NCBI GenBank assembly: GCA_964579245.1 | Contig: CAZOFY010000002.1 | Span: 28,197 to 92,196 of the forward strand | Reading direction: 5' to 3' | Origin: Firm-13 sp964579245 | Lineage (GTDB): Bacteria; Bacillota; Clostridia; Saccharofermentanales; Saccharofermentanaceae | Length of the DNA stretch: 64,000 bases | Shown here: one piece after another, positions 25,163 through 33,987 of the stretch | How positions within the stretch are numbered: position 1 is the stretch's first letter | Layout: each line of letters starts with the position of its first letter | Made by a program: the position numbers and the translations under genes | Notes under the pieces: generated by a model | The model's input: only the letters and a program-made list of their open reading frames with translations | Told to the model about the DNA's origin: nothing | Database searches by the model: none

Positions 25163-27976
25163 TTACGCTTCCTTGCCGCAACAGTTCTTATACTTCTTCC
25201 CACTACCGCAAGGACACGGATCGTTGCGGCCGACCTTGCTCATATCCCTCTTCATCGGTTCACGTGCCTGTGTTTGATTTCCCGCTACTGCAGTTTGCTG
25301 CGCATGACTTGGCTCCGGAACGGACTCACTTTGTCCGGAATACCCTGTCCCGCCGTGGCCCTCCTGAATATTACGGACCTGAGCCTTGCGCTCGATACGC
25401 TCTCCCGTAGAAATATTTGCCTTCATAATAAGGCGGACCGAATCAATCTGGATCGATCGATTCATCTCCTCAAACATCGCCGATCCTTCCATCTTGTATT
25501 CGATTACAGGATCCTGCTGGGCAACGCTTCTCATTCCGATGGAATAACGCATCTGATCCATCTGGTCGATATGATCCATCCACTTCTGATCAACATTCCA
25601 AAGGAGAATCTGTCGCTCCGCTTCACGGAAAACCAACGGAGTCAAGGTTTGATCACGTTCTTCAAGACGAGAAAGAGCCTGTTCAATAATGATCTCCGTC
25701 CACTCAGAGCAGGATATGGAATCAGGTGTGTTCTTAATCTGATCAACAGCCGGTAGATCTCCGAAAACATCCTGGATCTTCAGACATAGCGGAATCTTCT
25801 CGTTCGCCGAAATCGTATCGTCAAGAGCAAAGCTGTCACAGATGCTTTCCGCAACGCCTCGGATCATCTTGATGTAAGAGTCATGGATATCGGCTCCCTC
25901 TAAAACCTGGCGGCGCTGAGCATATGTCATATTTCTCTGGATATTCATAACATCGTCGTATTCCAAAACATGCTTTCTGGAGCTGAAGTTGATTCCCTCT
26001 ATCTTCTTCTGCGCCCCCTCAATCTGTGCGGAGAGGAAGCCGGCTTGAATTTCAACGGTCTCATCAAGGCCCAGACGGTCGAAAGCATTGTGAGCCCTTT
26101 CTCCGCCGAAAAGACGCATAAGATCATCGTCCAACGCCAGGAAAAACTTGGAACGACCCGGATCTCCTTGACGGCCGGCACGGCCGCGAAGCTGGTTGTC
26201 GATTCGCCGAGACTCATGTCGCTCGGTTCCGACGATAAACAGACCTCCGACAGCAACTACCTTCTCTCGTTCATCATTTGTCTGCTTCTTGAATTGAGTC
26301 TCTAGAGCTGCAAACTTGGCTCTTGCCTCCAGAATGACTTCATCGTCTGTTTCATTGTGAGCATTCGCGACATCTATCAGTTCTTCAAGGTAACCGAGCT
26401 TGCGCATCTCCTGCTTAGCCATAAACTCAGCATTACCGCCGAGTAAAATATCGGTACCACGACCAGCCATGTTTGTTGCAATGGTTACGGCATTATAGCG
26501 TCCGGCCTGAGCAACGATTTCGGCCTCGCGAAGATGATTCTTCGCGTTCAGAACATTGTGTTTAATACCTGCTTTGGAGAACAGCTTGGATAAATACTCG
26601 GATTTATCAACATTAACTGTACCGACAAGAACGGGCTGACCCTTTTCGTGAGCCTCAAGAACCGTCTTTAAAACGGCAGAGTATTTTCCGGACTGCGTTT
26701 TATAAATCGCGTCATTCTCGTCCGTTCGATTGAGAGGCTTGTTTGTTGGGATTTGGATAACGTCAAGGTTGTATATTGAGCGGAACTCGCTCTCTTCCGT
26801 ATATGCCGTACCGGTCATACCCGACAGCTTTCCGTACATACGGAAATAATTCTGAAAGGTGATGGTAGCCAGTGTCTTACTCTCTCTCTCGACTTTAACG
26901 CCTTCCTTCGCTTCGATGGCTTGATGCAGGCCGTCCGAAAAGCGTCTGCCATACATCAATCGGCCGGTGAAATCATCAACAATAATGACCTCGCCGTCAG
27001 TAACGACGTACTTCTGATCTCGCTCCATCGTACCGTTGGCCTTCAAAGCATTATTAATATAGTGTTGCAGGTCAAAATTTGCCGGATCCGAGAGATTATC
27101 GATGTGAAAATATCGCTCGGCAGCAGCTACACCATTTGCCGTTAATACAGCGGATTTGGCTTTCTCATCAACAACATATTCACATTCTCCGACAATATCG
27201 TCCATGTTGACCTTGTCATCTGTCTCAACGACAACATACTTCTTCAGGCCCTTGACAAAGGTGTCCGCCGTAACATACAGATCAGAAGAATCATCTCCCA
27301 TACCCGATATGATCAAAGGTGTTCTGGCCTCATCAATCAAGATGCTGTCAACCTCATCAACGATGGCAAAGTTCAGTTCTCGCTGAACCATCTTGGCCTT
27401 ACGGTCAACCATGTTATCACGAAGATAATCAAAGCCATACTCGTTATTCGTACCATAGGTGATATCGGAATTATAGGCAATTCTTCGTTGATCATTCGGC
27501 AGGTCGTGAATGATCAGCCCGACCGAAAGTCCCAAATATCTGTAAACCTTTCCCATCCATTCACTATCACGTTTAGCCAGATAATCGTTGACCGTCACAA
27601 CATGTACTCCATTGCCGGTCAACGCGTTCAGGTAAACAGGCAGAGTTGCTACCAGCGTCTTACCTTCACCTGTCTTCATTTCTGCGATTCTTCCTTGGTG
27701 AAGAATGATTCCGCCAATCAGTTGAACCTGATAAGGCTTCATGCCCAACACGCGAAAAGCTGCTTCTCGAATCGTGGCAAAAGCGTCCGGTAAAATGTCA
27801 TCGATCGTCTCACCGCCTGATAATCTCGTCTTGAGTACATCTGTCATTCCACGCAATTCGCTCTCGGACATATTTGCATAATGGTCGGACAGGGCTTCAA
27901 TCTTATTGATTGTCGGCATGATTCTCTTGATCTCGTGTGTGCTATGCGTCCCAAATATCTTGGTTATGATACTCAT
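25163..27976 (-). CDS. secA: Preprotein translocase ATPase SecA
   Basis: 937-residue motor pushing unfolded precursors through SecYEG. Visible are MKTGEGKTL (Walker A), DEVDSILIDEARTPLIISG (Walker B), the Gln/Arg helicase block RGRAGRQGDPG, and a C-terminal SEC-C zinc finger RNDPCPCGSGKKYKNCC, preceded by a low-complexity linker. The length is normal for a full SecA. ATG 27976 follows GAAGGGGAATG; the TTG at 27994 is rejected. It sits 23 bases after yerC. Confidence 0.98.
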   Translation of the reverse strand: MSIITKIFGTHSTHEIKRIMPTINKIEALSDHYANMSESELRGMTDVLKTRLSGGETIDDILPDAFATIREAAFRVLGMKPYQVQLIGGIILHQGRIAEMKTGEGKTLVATLPVYLNALTGNGVHVVTVNDYLAKRDSEWMGKVYRYLGLSVGLIIHDLPNDQRRIAYNSDITYGTNNEYGFDYLRDNMVDRKAKMVQRELNFAIVDEVDSILIDEARTPLIISGMGDDSSDLYVTADTFVKGLKKYVVVETDDKVNMDDIVGECEYVVDEKAKSAVLTANGVAAAERYFHIDNLSDPANFDLQHYINNALKANGTMERDQKYVVTDGEVIIVDDFTGRLMYGRRFSDGLHQAIEAKEGVKVERESKTLATITFQNYFRMYGKLSGMTGTAYTEESEFRSIYNLDVIQIPTNKPLNRTDENDAIYKTQSGKYSAVLKTVLEAHEKGQPVLVGTVNVDKSEYLSKLFSKAGIKHNVLNAKNHLREAEIVAQAGRYNAVTIATNMAGRGTDILLGGNAEFMAKQEMRKLGYLEELIDVANAHNETDDEVILEARAKFAALETQFKKQTNDEREKVVAVGGLFIVGTERHESRRIDNQLRGRAGRQGDPGRSKFFLALDDDLMRLFGGERAHNAFDRLGLDETVEIQAGFLSAQIEGAQKKIEGINFSSRKHVLEYDDVMNIQRNMTYAQRRQVLEGADIHDSYIKMIRGVAESICDSFALDDTISANEKIPLCLKIQDVFGDLPAVDQIKNTPDSISCSEWTEIIIEQALSRLEERDQTLTPLVFREAERQILLWNVDQKWMDHIDQMDQMRYSIGMRSVAQQDPVIEYKMEGSAMFEEMNRSIQIDSVRLIMKANISTGERIERKAQVRNIQEGHGGTGYSGQSESVPEPSHAQQTAVAGNQTQAREPMKRDMSKVGRNDPCPCGSGKKYKNCCGKEA

Positions 27977-27999
27977 CAATTCATTCCCCTTCAAAATTA

Positions 28000-28305
28000 T
28001 TATTCTGGTAATTTGTTAATATCTTCCAGGCGCGTCAAGACGGTCCTATAACCGTCCGCACCATATTCCAGGCACCGGTTAACCCTACTGATTGTTGCGG
28101 TACTCCCTCCCGTAGTTCCAAAAATCTCAGCATACGTCTTACCCTCGTATAAGAGCGAGGCTATCTGAAATCGTTGTGCCAAGGACTTGATTTCTGCCAC
28201 GGTACAGAGGTCTTCAAACAAACAGTAGCATTCCTCTTTGCTCTTAAGCGTCAGGATAGCATCAAACAAGGCATCAGTCTGAGAATCTTTCAGCTTATTA
28301 TTCAT
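28000..28305 (-). CDS. yerC: YerC/YecD-type TrpR-like DNA-binding protein
   Basis: 101-residue all-helical protein of the TrpR superfamily, YerC/YecD branch: an N-terminal helical dimer region (DALFDAILTLKSKEECYCLFEDLCT) and a helix-turn-helix with TYAEIFGTTGGSTATISRVNRCL. Probably a small transcriptional regulator, though its ligand and targets are not known. The ATG is preceded by GAGGAACCTAA, which overlaps the stop region of the upstream gene (9-base gap). Confidence 0.9.
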   Translation of the reverse strand: MNNKLKDSQTDALFDAILTLKSKEECYCLFEDLCTVAEIKSLAQRFQIASLLYEGKTYAEIFGTTGGSTATISRVNRCLEYGADGYRTVLTRLEDINKLPE

Positions 28306-28314
28306 TTAGGTTCC

Positions 28315-28551
28315 TCACATCAGCACATCTAAAACGGTATGAAATGCGCTTTCTATGTATCCATTCAGAATAAGTACCAGTACGACGCCGGCAAGAAGAA
28401 TCCCTCCCACGAGAAGGAAAAACCTGCGCAGGAATAAATCCCGCTTTGCCACACGTAATGCCTGACCCACAGATACATTCTTCGACCTCGAATCACCCCA
28501 TACGATTCTGGTGCCTTTGGGTGATCGAATACTTCCCTTACCTCTTCTCAA
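28315..28551 (-). CDS. Small single-pass membrane protein, unknown
   Basis: About 78 residues: a basic N-terminal half (RRGKGSIRSPKGTRIVWGDS), then one transmembrane helix (FFLLVGGILLAGVVLVLIL) and a short tail. There are no database-type motifs. The TTG at 28551 is chosen because GGAGG lies eight bases upstream; the alternative TTG at 28566 has no ribosome site. It is the first gene of the yerC-secA-punA-ahcY transcript. Confidence 0.55.
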   Translation of the reverse strand: MRRGKGSIRSPKGTRIVWGDSRSKNVSVGQALRVAKRDLFLRRFFLLVGGILLAGVVLVLILNGYIESAFHTVLDVLM

Positions 28552-28609
28552 AGAGAATACCTCCAAAACAAAACAGCGAGAAGGACGTCCTCCTCAGGAT
28601 AACATTCCT

Positions 28610-28638
28610 ATGATACAGCAAGGCGGGCTCTGTGGCAA
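28610..28638 (-). promoter_or_regulatory. Promoter of the secA operon
   Basis: TTGCCA (28633-28638) and TATCAT (28610-28615) on the minus strand, spacer 17 bases, about 60 bases before the first gene. The -35 box lies just before the TadE-like gene stop codon. Confidence 0.55.
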
Positions 28639-28650
28639 CATAAGAAGAGT

Positions 28651-29718
28651 TCATTCCGGCTCGCTTTTTTCCGTAAATCGATAGGAATTTCCATATCGGC
28701 TGATACGAACCAGAACATCATTTTCTGATGCTATTGCAATACAGTCCTCCAGTTCATTATATACGTTTGGCGGAGAATTCTCCGGAATCACAATGATTAT
28801 TTGTCTGGAAATAATATCCTCCGGAGTGATGACAATATCGGATTTTCCAAATCCGTTCGGAGTACCCTGAAAGTGTGCCAAAGCCATGATGTATCCTCTA
28901 ACCTTCCGCGTCAACGATCCCTCCTGACTATACTCCGGAGCTGTTAAATCAATACTCTTAATAGATGTTGCCGTACCGTTTGACCATATAGCAATCGTTG
29001 GATATGTTGCCGGCAGATTCGCACCATAAACACTGCGTAGTCGGATTCCACGTTCGAAATTGCTCATCATCCAGACTGAGTCTTTATCGTTGTCTATGTT
29101 TTTGGTATCAGGCAATGTCAGGCTGATGTCTCCGTAAATGGGAACCGCGCTGACGATCATTCTGTCACACGGGCCGAACAGTGTCTGCCACCGGTAATAG
29201 ACACGAAGCCAAATCACTCTTGCTGGATTATCTACGTCTATATAAACACCTACATCTGAGATTCTGACTGCCAGGAGCTCATCTTGGCAATAGGACTGGT
29301 ATACGCTTATAATTCTGTCATGTATAGCCTTGCCCAAAACCAAAGTCGTGATTTGGTCCTCGATCTCGATACCAAACGCTTCAAAAACCGCTGTTATTCC
29401 GGTTATTACGGTAGTTGCAGTATCCTTCACCTTTGATTCTGCGTCAGATTTTCCGGGCGAGGCTGAAAAGTGATCAATAATGCCAAGCGCTGATTCGGCG
29501 ACATCCATTCCTACACCAACAACCGGAAGTATCAGAGAAACTTCTTGTGTGACCTGGTCGGTAGCCTGTGAAAATAAAATGTCAGCATTCCGGCATGATA
29601 TGGATGTCAGTAGGAATGCGCCGATCAATAAGAACACTGGCAAGGCAATTGCCATTTCCAGCACCACCGATCCTATGTTACGGTTTGTCGAGAGCTTACC
29701 CTTTTTTGTACGCATCAT
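28651..29718 (-). CDS. TadE-like pseudopilin/surface protein
   Basis: About 355 residues. After a basic start (MMRTKKGKLSTNR) comes a single hydrophobic helix, IGSVVLEMAIALPVFLLIGAFLL, with the Glu typical of type IV pilin/TadE signal helices. The long extracytoplasmic part has no recognised domain. It should sit in the membrane with the C-terminus outside. The start is the ATG at 29718 (tandem ATGs) with GGAGG six bases upstream. It overlaps the upstream DUF5702 gene by 23 bases, so the two are translationally coupled. Confidence 0.65.
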   Translation of the reverse strand: MMRTKKGKLSTNRNIGSVVLEMAIALPVFLLIGAFLLTSISCRNADILFSQATDQVTQEVSLILPVVGVGMDVAESALGIIDHFSASPGKSDAESKVKDTATTVITGITAVFEAFGIEIEDQITTLVLGKAIHDRIISVYQSYCQDELLAVRISDVGVYIDVDNPARVIWLRVYYRWQTLFGPCDRMIVSAVPIYGDISLTLPDTKNIDNDKDSVWMMSNFERGIRLRSVYGANLPATYPTIAIWSNGTATSIKSIDLTAPEYSQEGSLTRKVRGYIMALAHFQGTPNGFGKSDIVITPEDIISRQIIIVIPENSPPNVYNELEDCIAIASENDVLVRISRYGNSYRFTEKSEPE

Positions 29719-31120
29719 AAGAGTCCTCCAGTGAGTACGTGTTGCCATCATATTCGGCAGAGACTCGAACCCCCGTATATAAATCTCCGCTGCCATCACG
29801 TTTCAATATTTCCATCATACGTTTACATTTAAAGTCGCTGGGAACCGGAAAAAGCAGGATATTGACGTAATCCCTGTAATCAGTCATCAACGCATCATTC
29901 AGCATGTCATATTTGCCTGTGAAAGAATCTCCTGTCAAAATCGGAACACTCTCTCCACGAACGAGCTTCATTGCATCATTGATCCCGTCAATAACAGACC
30001 AGACAAAGATGACAAGGTATTGCAGTATTTTCGGAGATATTTGTGCTTTGCCGGCGGAAAGAATCGTGATACAGGTCGATAGAACATTTGCAATAACCAG
30101 AGACCTCTCCATTTTCTCCTTATTCATCATGTTAGAAGCGAAGTCGAAAATCACCCGAATGTCACCAATCAATTGATGCGTGATAATGCCGGAAACATAT
30201 TCATTATCAACTCCGGTAAGTATGTATTCGAGATCAAATCGATTGGTGGTATGTAAATCCTCATATTTCTTTCCCAATACATTCTCTTCCGGCTTGGAAG
30301 CCGAACCATCCACCTCATTGACAATACGTGAATCAAAAAATGAGACGGTATAAATATCCATCAGAAATGTCTCCAGAAGCTCAGGAAGTTCCGGTGTATA
30401 GAGGGCTTCCACCGTATCTAGTGTGTTGGCAAACGCACTAACATCCAAGACCTCTCCAACTTCCATATCCCCTTGAAGGAGTGATGTTCCGCCTCTCTCC
30501 GCAATATATTGTATGGCCTCGAAAAAGGACGCGATATCCTCGACAACACCTGTCTGGTCAAGATCTTTAATCATCTCCAGAGCAGCCTTGATGGTTGTAC
30601 TCCATTCTTTTTTCTTGGAAATAAAATCAGAAAGATAACGAAGCCATGCAGATGAACCGTTCGCAGAATCAAATATCTTTCTAACTCCGCTCTCATCGAT
30701 CAGATCACTTATGAGACTGATTCTTGAGAGAATCTCCGATGCAATGTATGCGGGCATGCGAATCTGCATAAATCTGACGATTCCGATTCGGATCGCGTCC
30801 TTTGTCATTTCCGATGTGGGCTCAATGAGGACCGAAGTTTGGCCCTTGGATCGGATACATGTATCAAATATCTTCGACCGGATAGAGGACTTGTCAACCG
30901 CATATATTCCGTAGTATTCAAGCAGTACCTGATTATAACAGGACAGCGCTTGAGAGGACTGTAGGCGCATGCACCGCAGAAGATCTGCCTCTTGCGCACG
31001 CTTGCCTGCTGCCAGCCAAAGAAGGCTCTCTGACAGCACAATAGCAGAAAGTATGATGCAAAGAAAAATACTGATAACGCCGTGTCTCTTCTTCGGGTGG
31101 TAACATCTATTGTTTTTCAT
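29696..31120 (-). CDS. DUF5702-like TadG-related membrane protein
   Basis: About 474 residues. A basic N-terminus (KNNRCYHPKKRHGVISIF) leads into one transmembrane helix (LCIILSAIVLSESLLWLAAG) of the TadE/TadG kind. The rest is a large, mainly helical extracytoplasmic region without enzyme motifs. Clostridial Tad loci carry comparable proteins, described as DUF5702. ATG 31120 follows AAGGGGTTGAG; it begins one base after the stop codon of the preceding small gene. It is the middle gene of a three-gene set. Confidence 0.68.
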   Translation of the reverse strand: MKNNRCYHPKKRHGVISIFLCIILSAIVLSESLLWLAAGKRAQEADLLRCMRLQSSQALSCYNQVLLEYYGIYAVDKSSIRSKIFDTCIRSKGQTSVLIEPTSEMTKDAIRIGIVRFMQIRMPAYIASEILSRISLISDLIDESGVRKIFDSANGSSAWLRYLSDFISKKKEWSTTIKAALEMIKDLDQTGVVEDIASFFEAIQYIAERGGTSLLQGDMEVGEVLDVSAFANTLDTVEALYTPELPELLETFLMDIYTVSFFDSRIVNEVDGSASKPEENVLGKKYEDLHTTNRFDLEYILTGVDNEYVSGIITHQLIGDIRVIFDFASNMMNKEKMERSLVIANVLSTCITILSAGKAQISPKILQYLVIFVWSVIDGINDAMKLVRGESVPILTGDSFTGKYDMLNDALMTDYRDYVNILLFPVPSDFKCKRMMEILKRDGSGDLYTGVRVSAEYDGNTYSLEDSYDAYKKG

Positions 31121-31121
31121 A

Positions 31122-31406
31122 CTACTCAACCCCTTCAAACAGCAAACTTGCAGAATCGCAAATGGCGCGAGCGAAGAAATGCATCTTCTCGGGAGAGGAG
31201 CAGGTGATCTGAATCGTTCTGTTGTCTGCCTGAACGGTCGTCTGCATAAGGATGCTTGTGTTCACAAGCGAAGAACCCACAGCCTTTTCATGCAATTTTG
31301 CAGCGATATCGGCATCATAATATAGAATTGGGCCCGTCGTCAGGATTGCAACTATGCATCCGGTGAGAACAGGAAAAGTAATGGCTGTCTGCAATGTATG
31401 TGACAT
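31122..31406 (-). CDS. Small single-helix pilin-like protein
   Basis: 94 residues with a near-N-terminal hydrophobic helix (AITFPVLTGCIVAILTTGPIL) and a short extracytoplasmic domain. Length and layout suggest a minor pseudopilin or TadE relative, but no prepilin peptidase motif is certain. Its Shine-Dalgarno CAGGAGGTGAT forms the 3' arm of a hairpin that looks like the pheT terminator, with ATG right after the T-run. It is the first gene of the pseudopilin set. Confidence 0.6.
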   Translation of the reverse strand: MSHTLQTAITFPVLTGCIVAILTTGPILYYDADIAAKLHEKAVGSSLVNTSILMQTTVQADNRTIQITCSSPEKMHFFARAICDSASLLFEGVE

Positions 31407-31447
31407 AAAAAATCACCTCCTGGATTTGCATCTTATCAGGAGGTGAT
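31406..31447 (-). terminator. Hairpin acting as pheT terminator and overlapping the next ribosome site
   Basis: Minus strand: ATCACCTCCTG (31437-31447) pairs perfectly over 11 bp with CAGGAGGTGAT (31412-31422), followed by a run of six T and then ATG. The structure is a rho-independent terminator by shape, yet its 3' arm is a near-perfect Shine-Dalgarno for the gene starting at 31406. Confidence 0.75.
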
Positions 31448-31506
31448 ATGATTCTCTTTTCTGTTTTTCGACAATAGATCCGGATACTCGACAAAAGTCA
31501 GTCAGA

Positions 31507-33933
31507 TCAGCGCAGAATTGCACCGGCTTCCTTTTCAAGTGAGCAGAGAATATCGGCAAAGGGCTGAACAATCTCGGCATCGGACAGAGTTTTCTCCGGA
31601 GAACGGAAAAGCAGACTGAACGCGACGGATTTCTTCCCCTCTCCTACCTGAGATCCTGTATAAACGTCAAAAAGCTCCGTTTCTGCCAATAGCTTCCCGC
31701 CCTTCTTTCGAATGATCTTTTCCAAGGACCCAACGGATACCGACGCGTCAACTAATATGGCGAGGTCTCTTGAAATACCGGGGAATTTGGGCAATTGTGA
31801 GAAGATACGCTTCGTCGTCGAGGCCTTTATGAGCGCCGACGTCTCAATACTCATGACGACAAGATTCTCCGGGCATTCGAAATTTCCGGCAACTTCCGGG
31901 TGAATGAATCCAAAATAGCCGGCCGCTCTTCCGTTAATCGTAATTCTCGCCGAACGACCCGGATGCAGATAAGGAAGATCGGTGATCGGCTCAAATACCA
32001 AGCTTCGAATCGCGAGGTTCGAGCATAGCTCAGTGATGTGACCCTTCATTCGGAAAAACAGATCGGCCTGATCGGAGCTTCTCTCGGTATCGAAAAGAAA
32101 CGCAGACAGAACTTGAATTTCCTCCGGTAATACTTGAGCGTCCTCACCAGGAAGGTAAACATACGCCACCTCGAAAATCGAAGCATCTTTGACGGAACGC
32201 TTACCATTCGTAGCAGCGATCCGCAGCATAGACGGAATTAAGGATGTTCTCATGACCGAGAAATCCTCTCCGAGCGGATTGGTGATGACAAGCTGATGTC
32301 GCAGAGCATCCTCCGGTGCAAGAAGCATGCGGTCCAGGTCTTTCGGACTCTCAAAGGAGTATGTCAAAGCTTCGAAATATCCCTGGGACGTCATGACATC
32401 CTTGATTTTCTCGATTGTTTTCTGTTCCGGAGTACGGCCTCCAAGGATGGTCTCTTTGCCCTCCATCAACGTAGGCTTGATATTGTTATATCCATAAAAA
32501 CGCGCAACCTCTTCAGCTAAATCCGCCGAACAGATCAGGTCAGGCCGGTAGCTCGGAGGCACGCATATCAGTCCATCCGCTGTCGACTCAATCTCACAGC
32601 CAAGTTTTTGCAATGTATCAAGCATGAATGCAGAAGCGATCTGTGTTCCAAGAAATGCATTGACTTTCTCAGGGGAAAAAGAGATGCGCGGAATGGCAAT
32701 ATGCGTAGGATATTCGTCTATCTTCCCCTTCAAAACCTTGCCGCAGCCAAGCTCCTCTACCAACTCGCAGGCTCTCTCCAGAGCTCGCATCGCGTTCTCC
32801 GGATCCAGCCCCTTCTCATAACGCGAGGAAGCCTCGGTTCTCAAGGCATTACGCATGGCTGTTCTCCTCACGCTCATACCTTCAAATGTTGCCGATTCGA
32901 AAAGTATTTCCGTGGTATCTTGCTTCACAAGCGAATTTTCACTTCCCATTACGCCTGCGATTGCGCAGACCTTATTATCATCAGCAATGACGAGCATGTC
33001 TGGATTCAGGATGCGGTCAATTCCGTCCAGTGTCCTTGTCATCTCCTGATCCTTGGCACGTCTGACAATAATATGGTTGCCCGCAAGGTATCTCAGGTCG
33101 AAAGCATGCATCGGTTGTCCAAGTTCCAGACACACATAATTTGTGATATCGACGATATTGTTGATCGGACGCATACCGGCGTCCCGAAGTCTCTGCTGCA
33201 TCCACTCCGGAGACGGAGCGACGGTAACATTCTCTACGACCCGCGAGCAATATCTGAAACACAGAGACGAATCAAGAATATCGACCTTAGCTACATTCGC
33301 GGAGAATCGGGTCCCCTCTTCCCTTACCTTCGGCATGACCGGCTTGAAGGCTGTTCCCTGAGTGATAGCCGCCTCTCTTCCAAGTCCCTCGATTGAGAAA
33401 CAATCCGGACGGTTTGAGGTGATCTCAAAGTCGATCGTCGTTTTCCCAAGGCCTAAATACTCTCGAACATCCACGCCGATCTTTGTGGAAGAAGGCATGT
33501 GCCAAAGGCCATTCTCAGAAGCGCCTTCGAATTCCTCATGAGAGAAGCCAAGCTCCTGAATCGAACAGCACATCCCGTTACTCTCAACGCCGCGAAGCTT
33601 TCCCTTCTTGATGACCATGCCGGAGGGCAGTGTCGCGCCCGCAACGGCTATCGGACAAATCATCCCGACCTCGACGTTCGGAGCGCCGCAGACAATTTGC
33701 AGAACGCCGCCAAGATCCTCTCGGCCCATGTCCGCTTCAACGACCACAAGGTGATCGGAGTCCGGATGCGGGACAGATGATACTATTTTACCCGTATAAA
33801 CATTCTGAATGTCTTCCCCGCTGACGATGATCTCTTCGACCTTCGATCCGGAGAGAGTCATGCTCTCGCAGAACTCATGCGTTGATCCGGTTATTTCTGT
33901 AAAATCTTTCAGCCATTCAAGTGGTGCTTTCAT
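31507..33933 (-). CDS. pheT: Phenylalanyl-tRNA synthetase beta subunit
   Basis: 808 residues, the usual bacterial length. In order: an N-terminal tRNA-binding EMAP-type domain (about 40-150; CGAPNVEVG, KIGVDVREYLGL), the B3/B4 editing domain (about 210-390; NIVDITNYVCLELGQPMHAFD), a B5 domain (about 405-475), the catalytic-like core, and a C-terminal anticodon-binding FDX-ACB domain (about 715-808; QLPKFPGISRDLAILVD). It works as (alpha-beta)2 with PheS. It lies 54 bases downstream of pheS in the same operon. Confidence 0.97.
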   Translation of the reverse strand: MKAPLEWLKDFTEITGSTHEFCESMTLSGSKVEEIIVSGEDIQNVYTGKIVSSVPHPDSDHLVVVEADMGREDLGGVLQIVCGAPNVEVGMICPIAVAGATLPSGMVIKKGKLRGVESNGMCCSIQELGFSHEEFEGASENGLWHMPSSTKIGVDVREYLGLGKTTIDFEITSNRPDCFSIEGLGREAAITQGTAFKPVMPKVREEGTRFSANVAKVDILDSSLCFRYCSRVVENVTVAPSPEWMQQRLRDAGMRPINNIVDITNYVCLELGQPMHAFDLRYLAGNHIIVRRAKDQEMTRTLDGIDRILNPDMLVIADDNKVCAIAGVMGSENSLVKQDTTEILFESATFEGMSVRRTAMRNALRTEASSRYEKGLDPENAMRALERACELVEELGCGKVLKGKIDEYPTHIAIPRISFSPEKVNAFLGTQIASAFMLDTLQKLGCEIESTADGLICVPPSYRPDLICSADLAEEVARFYGYNNIKPTLMEGKETILGGRTPEQKTIEKIKDVMTSQGYFEALTYSFESPKDLDRMLLAPEDALRHQLVITNPLGEDFSVMRTSLIPSMLRIAATNGKRSVKDASIFEVAYVYLPGEDAQVLPEEIQVLSAFLFDTERSSDQADLFFRMKGHITELCSNLAIRSLVFEPITDLPYLHPGRSARITINGRAAGYFGFIHPEVAGNFECPENLVVMSIETSALIKASTTKRIFSQLPKFPGISRDLAILVDASVSVGSLEKIIRKKGGKLLAETELFDVYTGSQVGEGKKSVAFSLLFRSPEKTLSDAEIVQPFADILCSLEKEAGAILR

Positions 33934-33987
33934 TCTATCGGCCTCCGTTAAGGGTTGTTTTTCCTTGTTTGCGAAAAGTCAGATCCA

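Noticed and set aside
32608..33396. 262-codon plus-strand open frame
   Set aside because: Antisense shadow of pheT; the pheT frame is complete and conserved.
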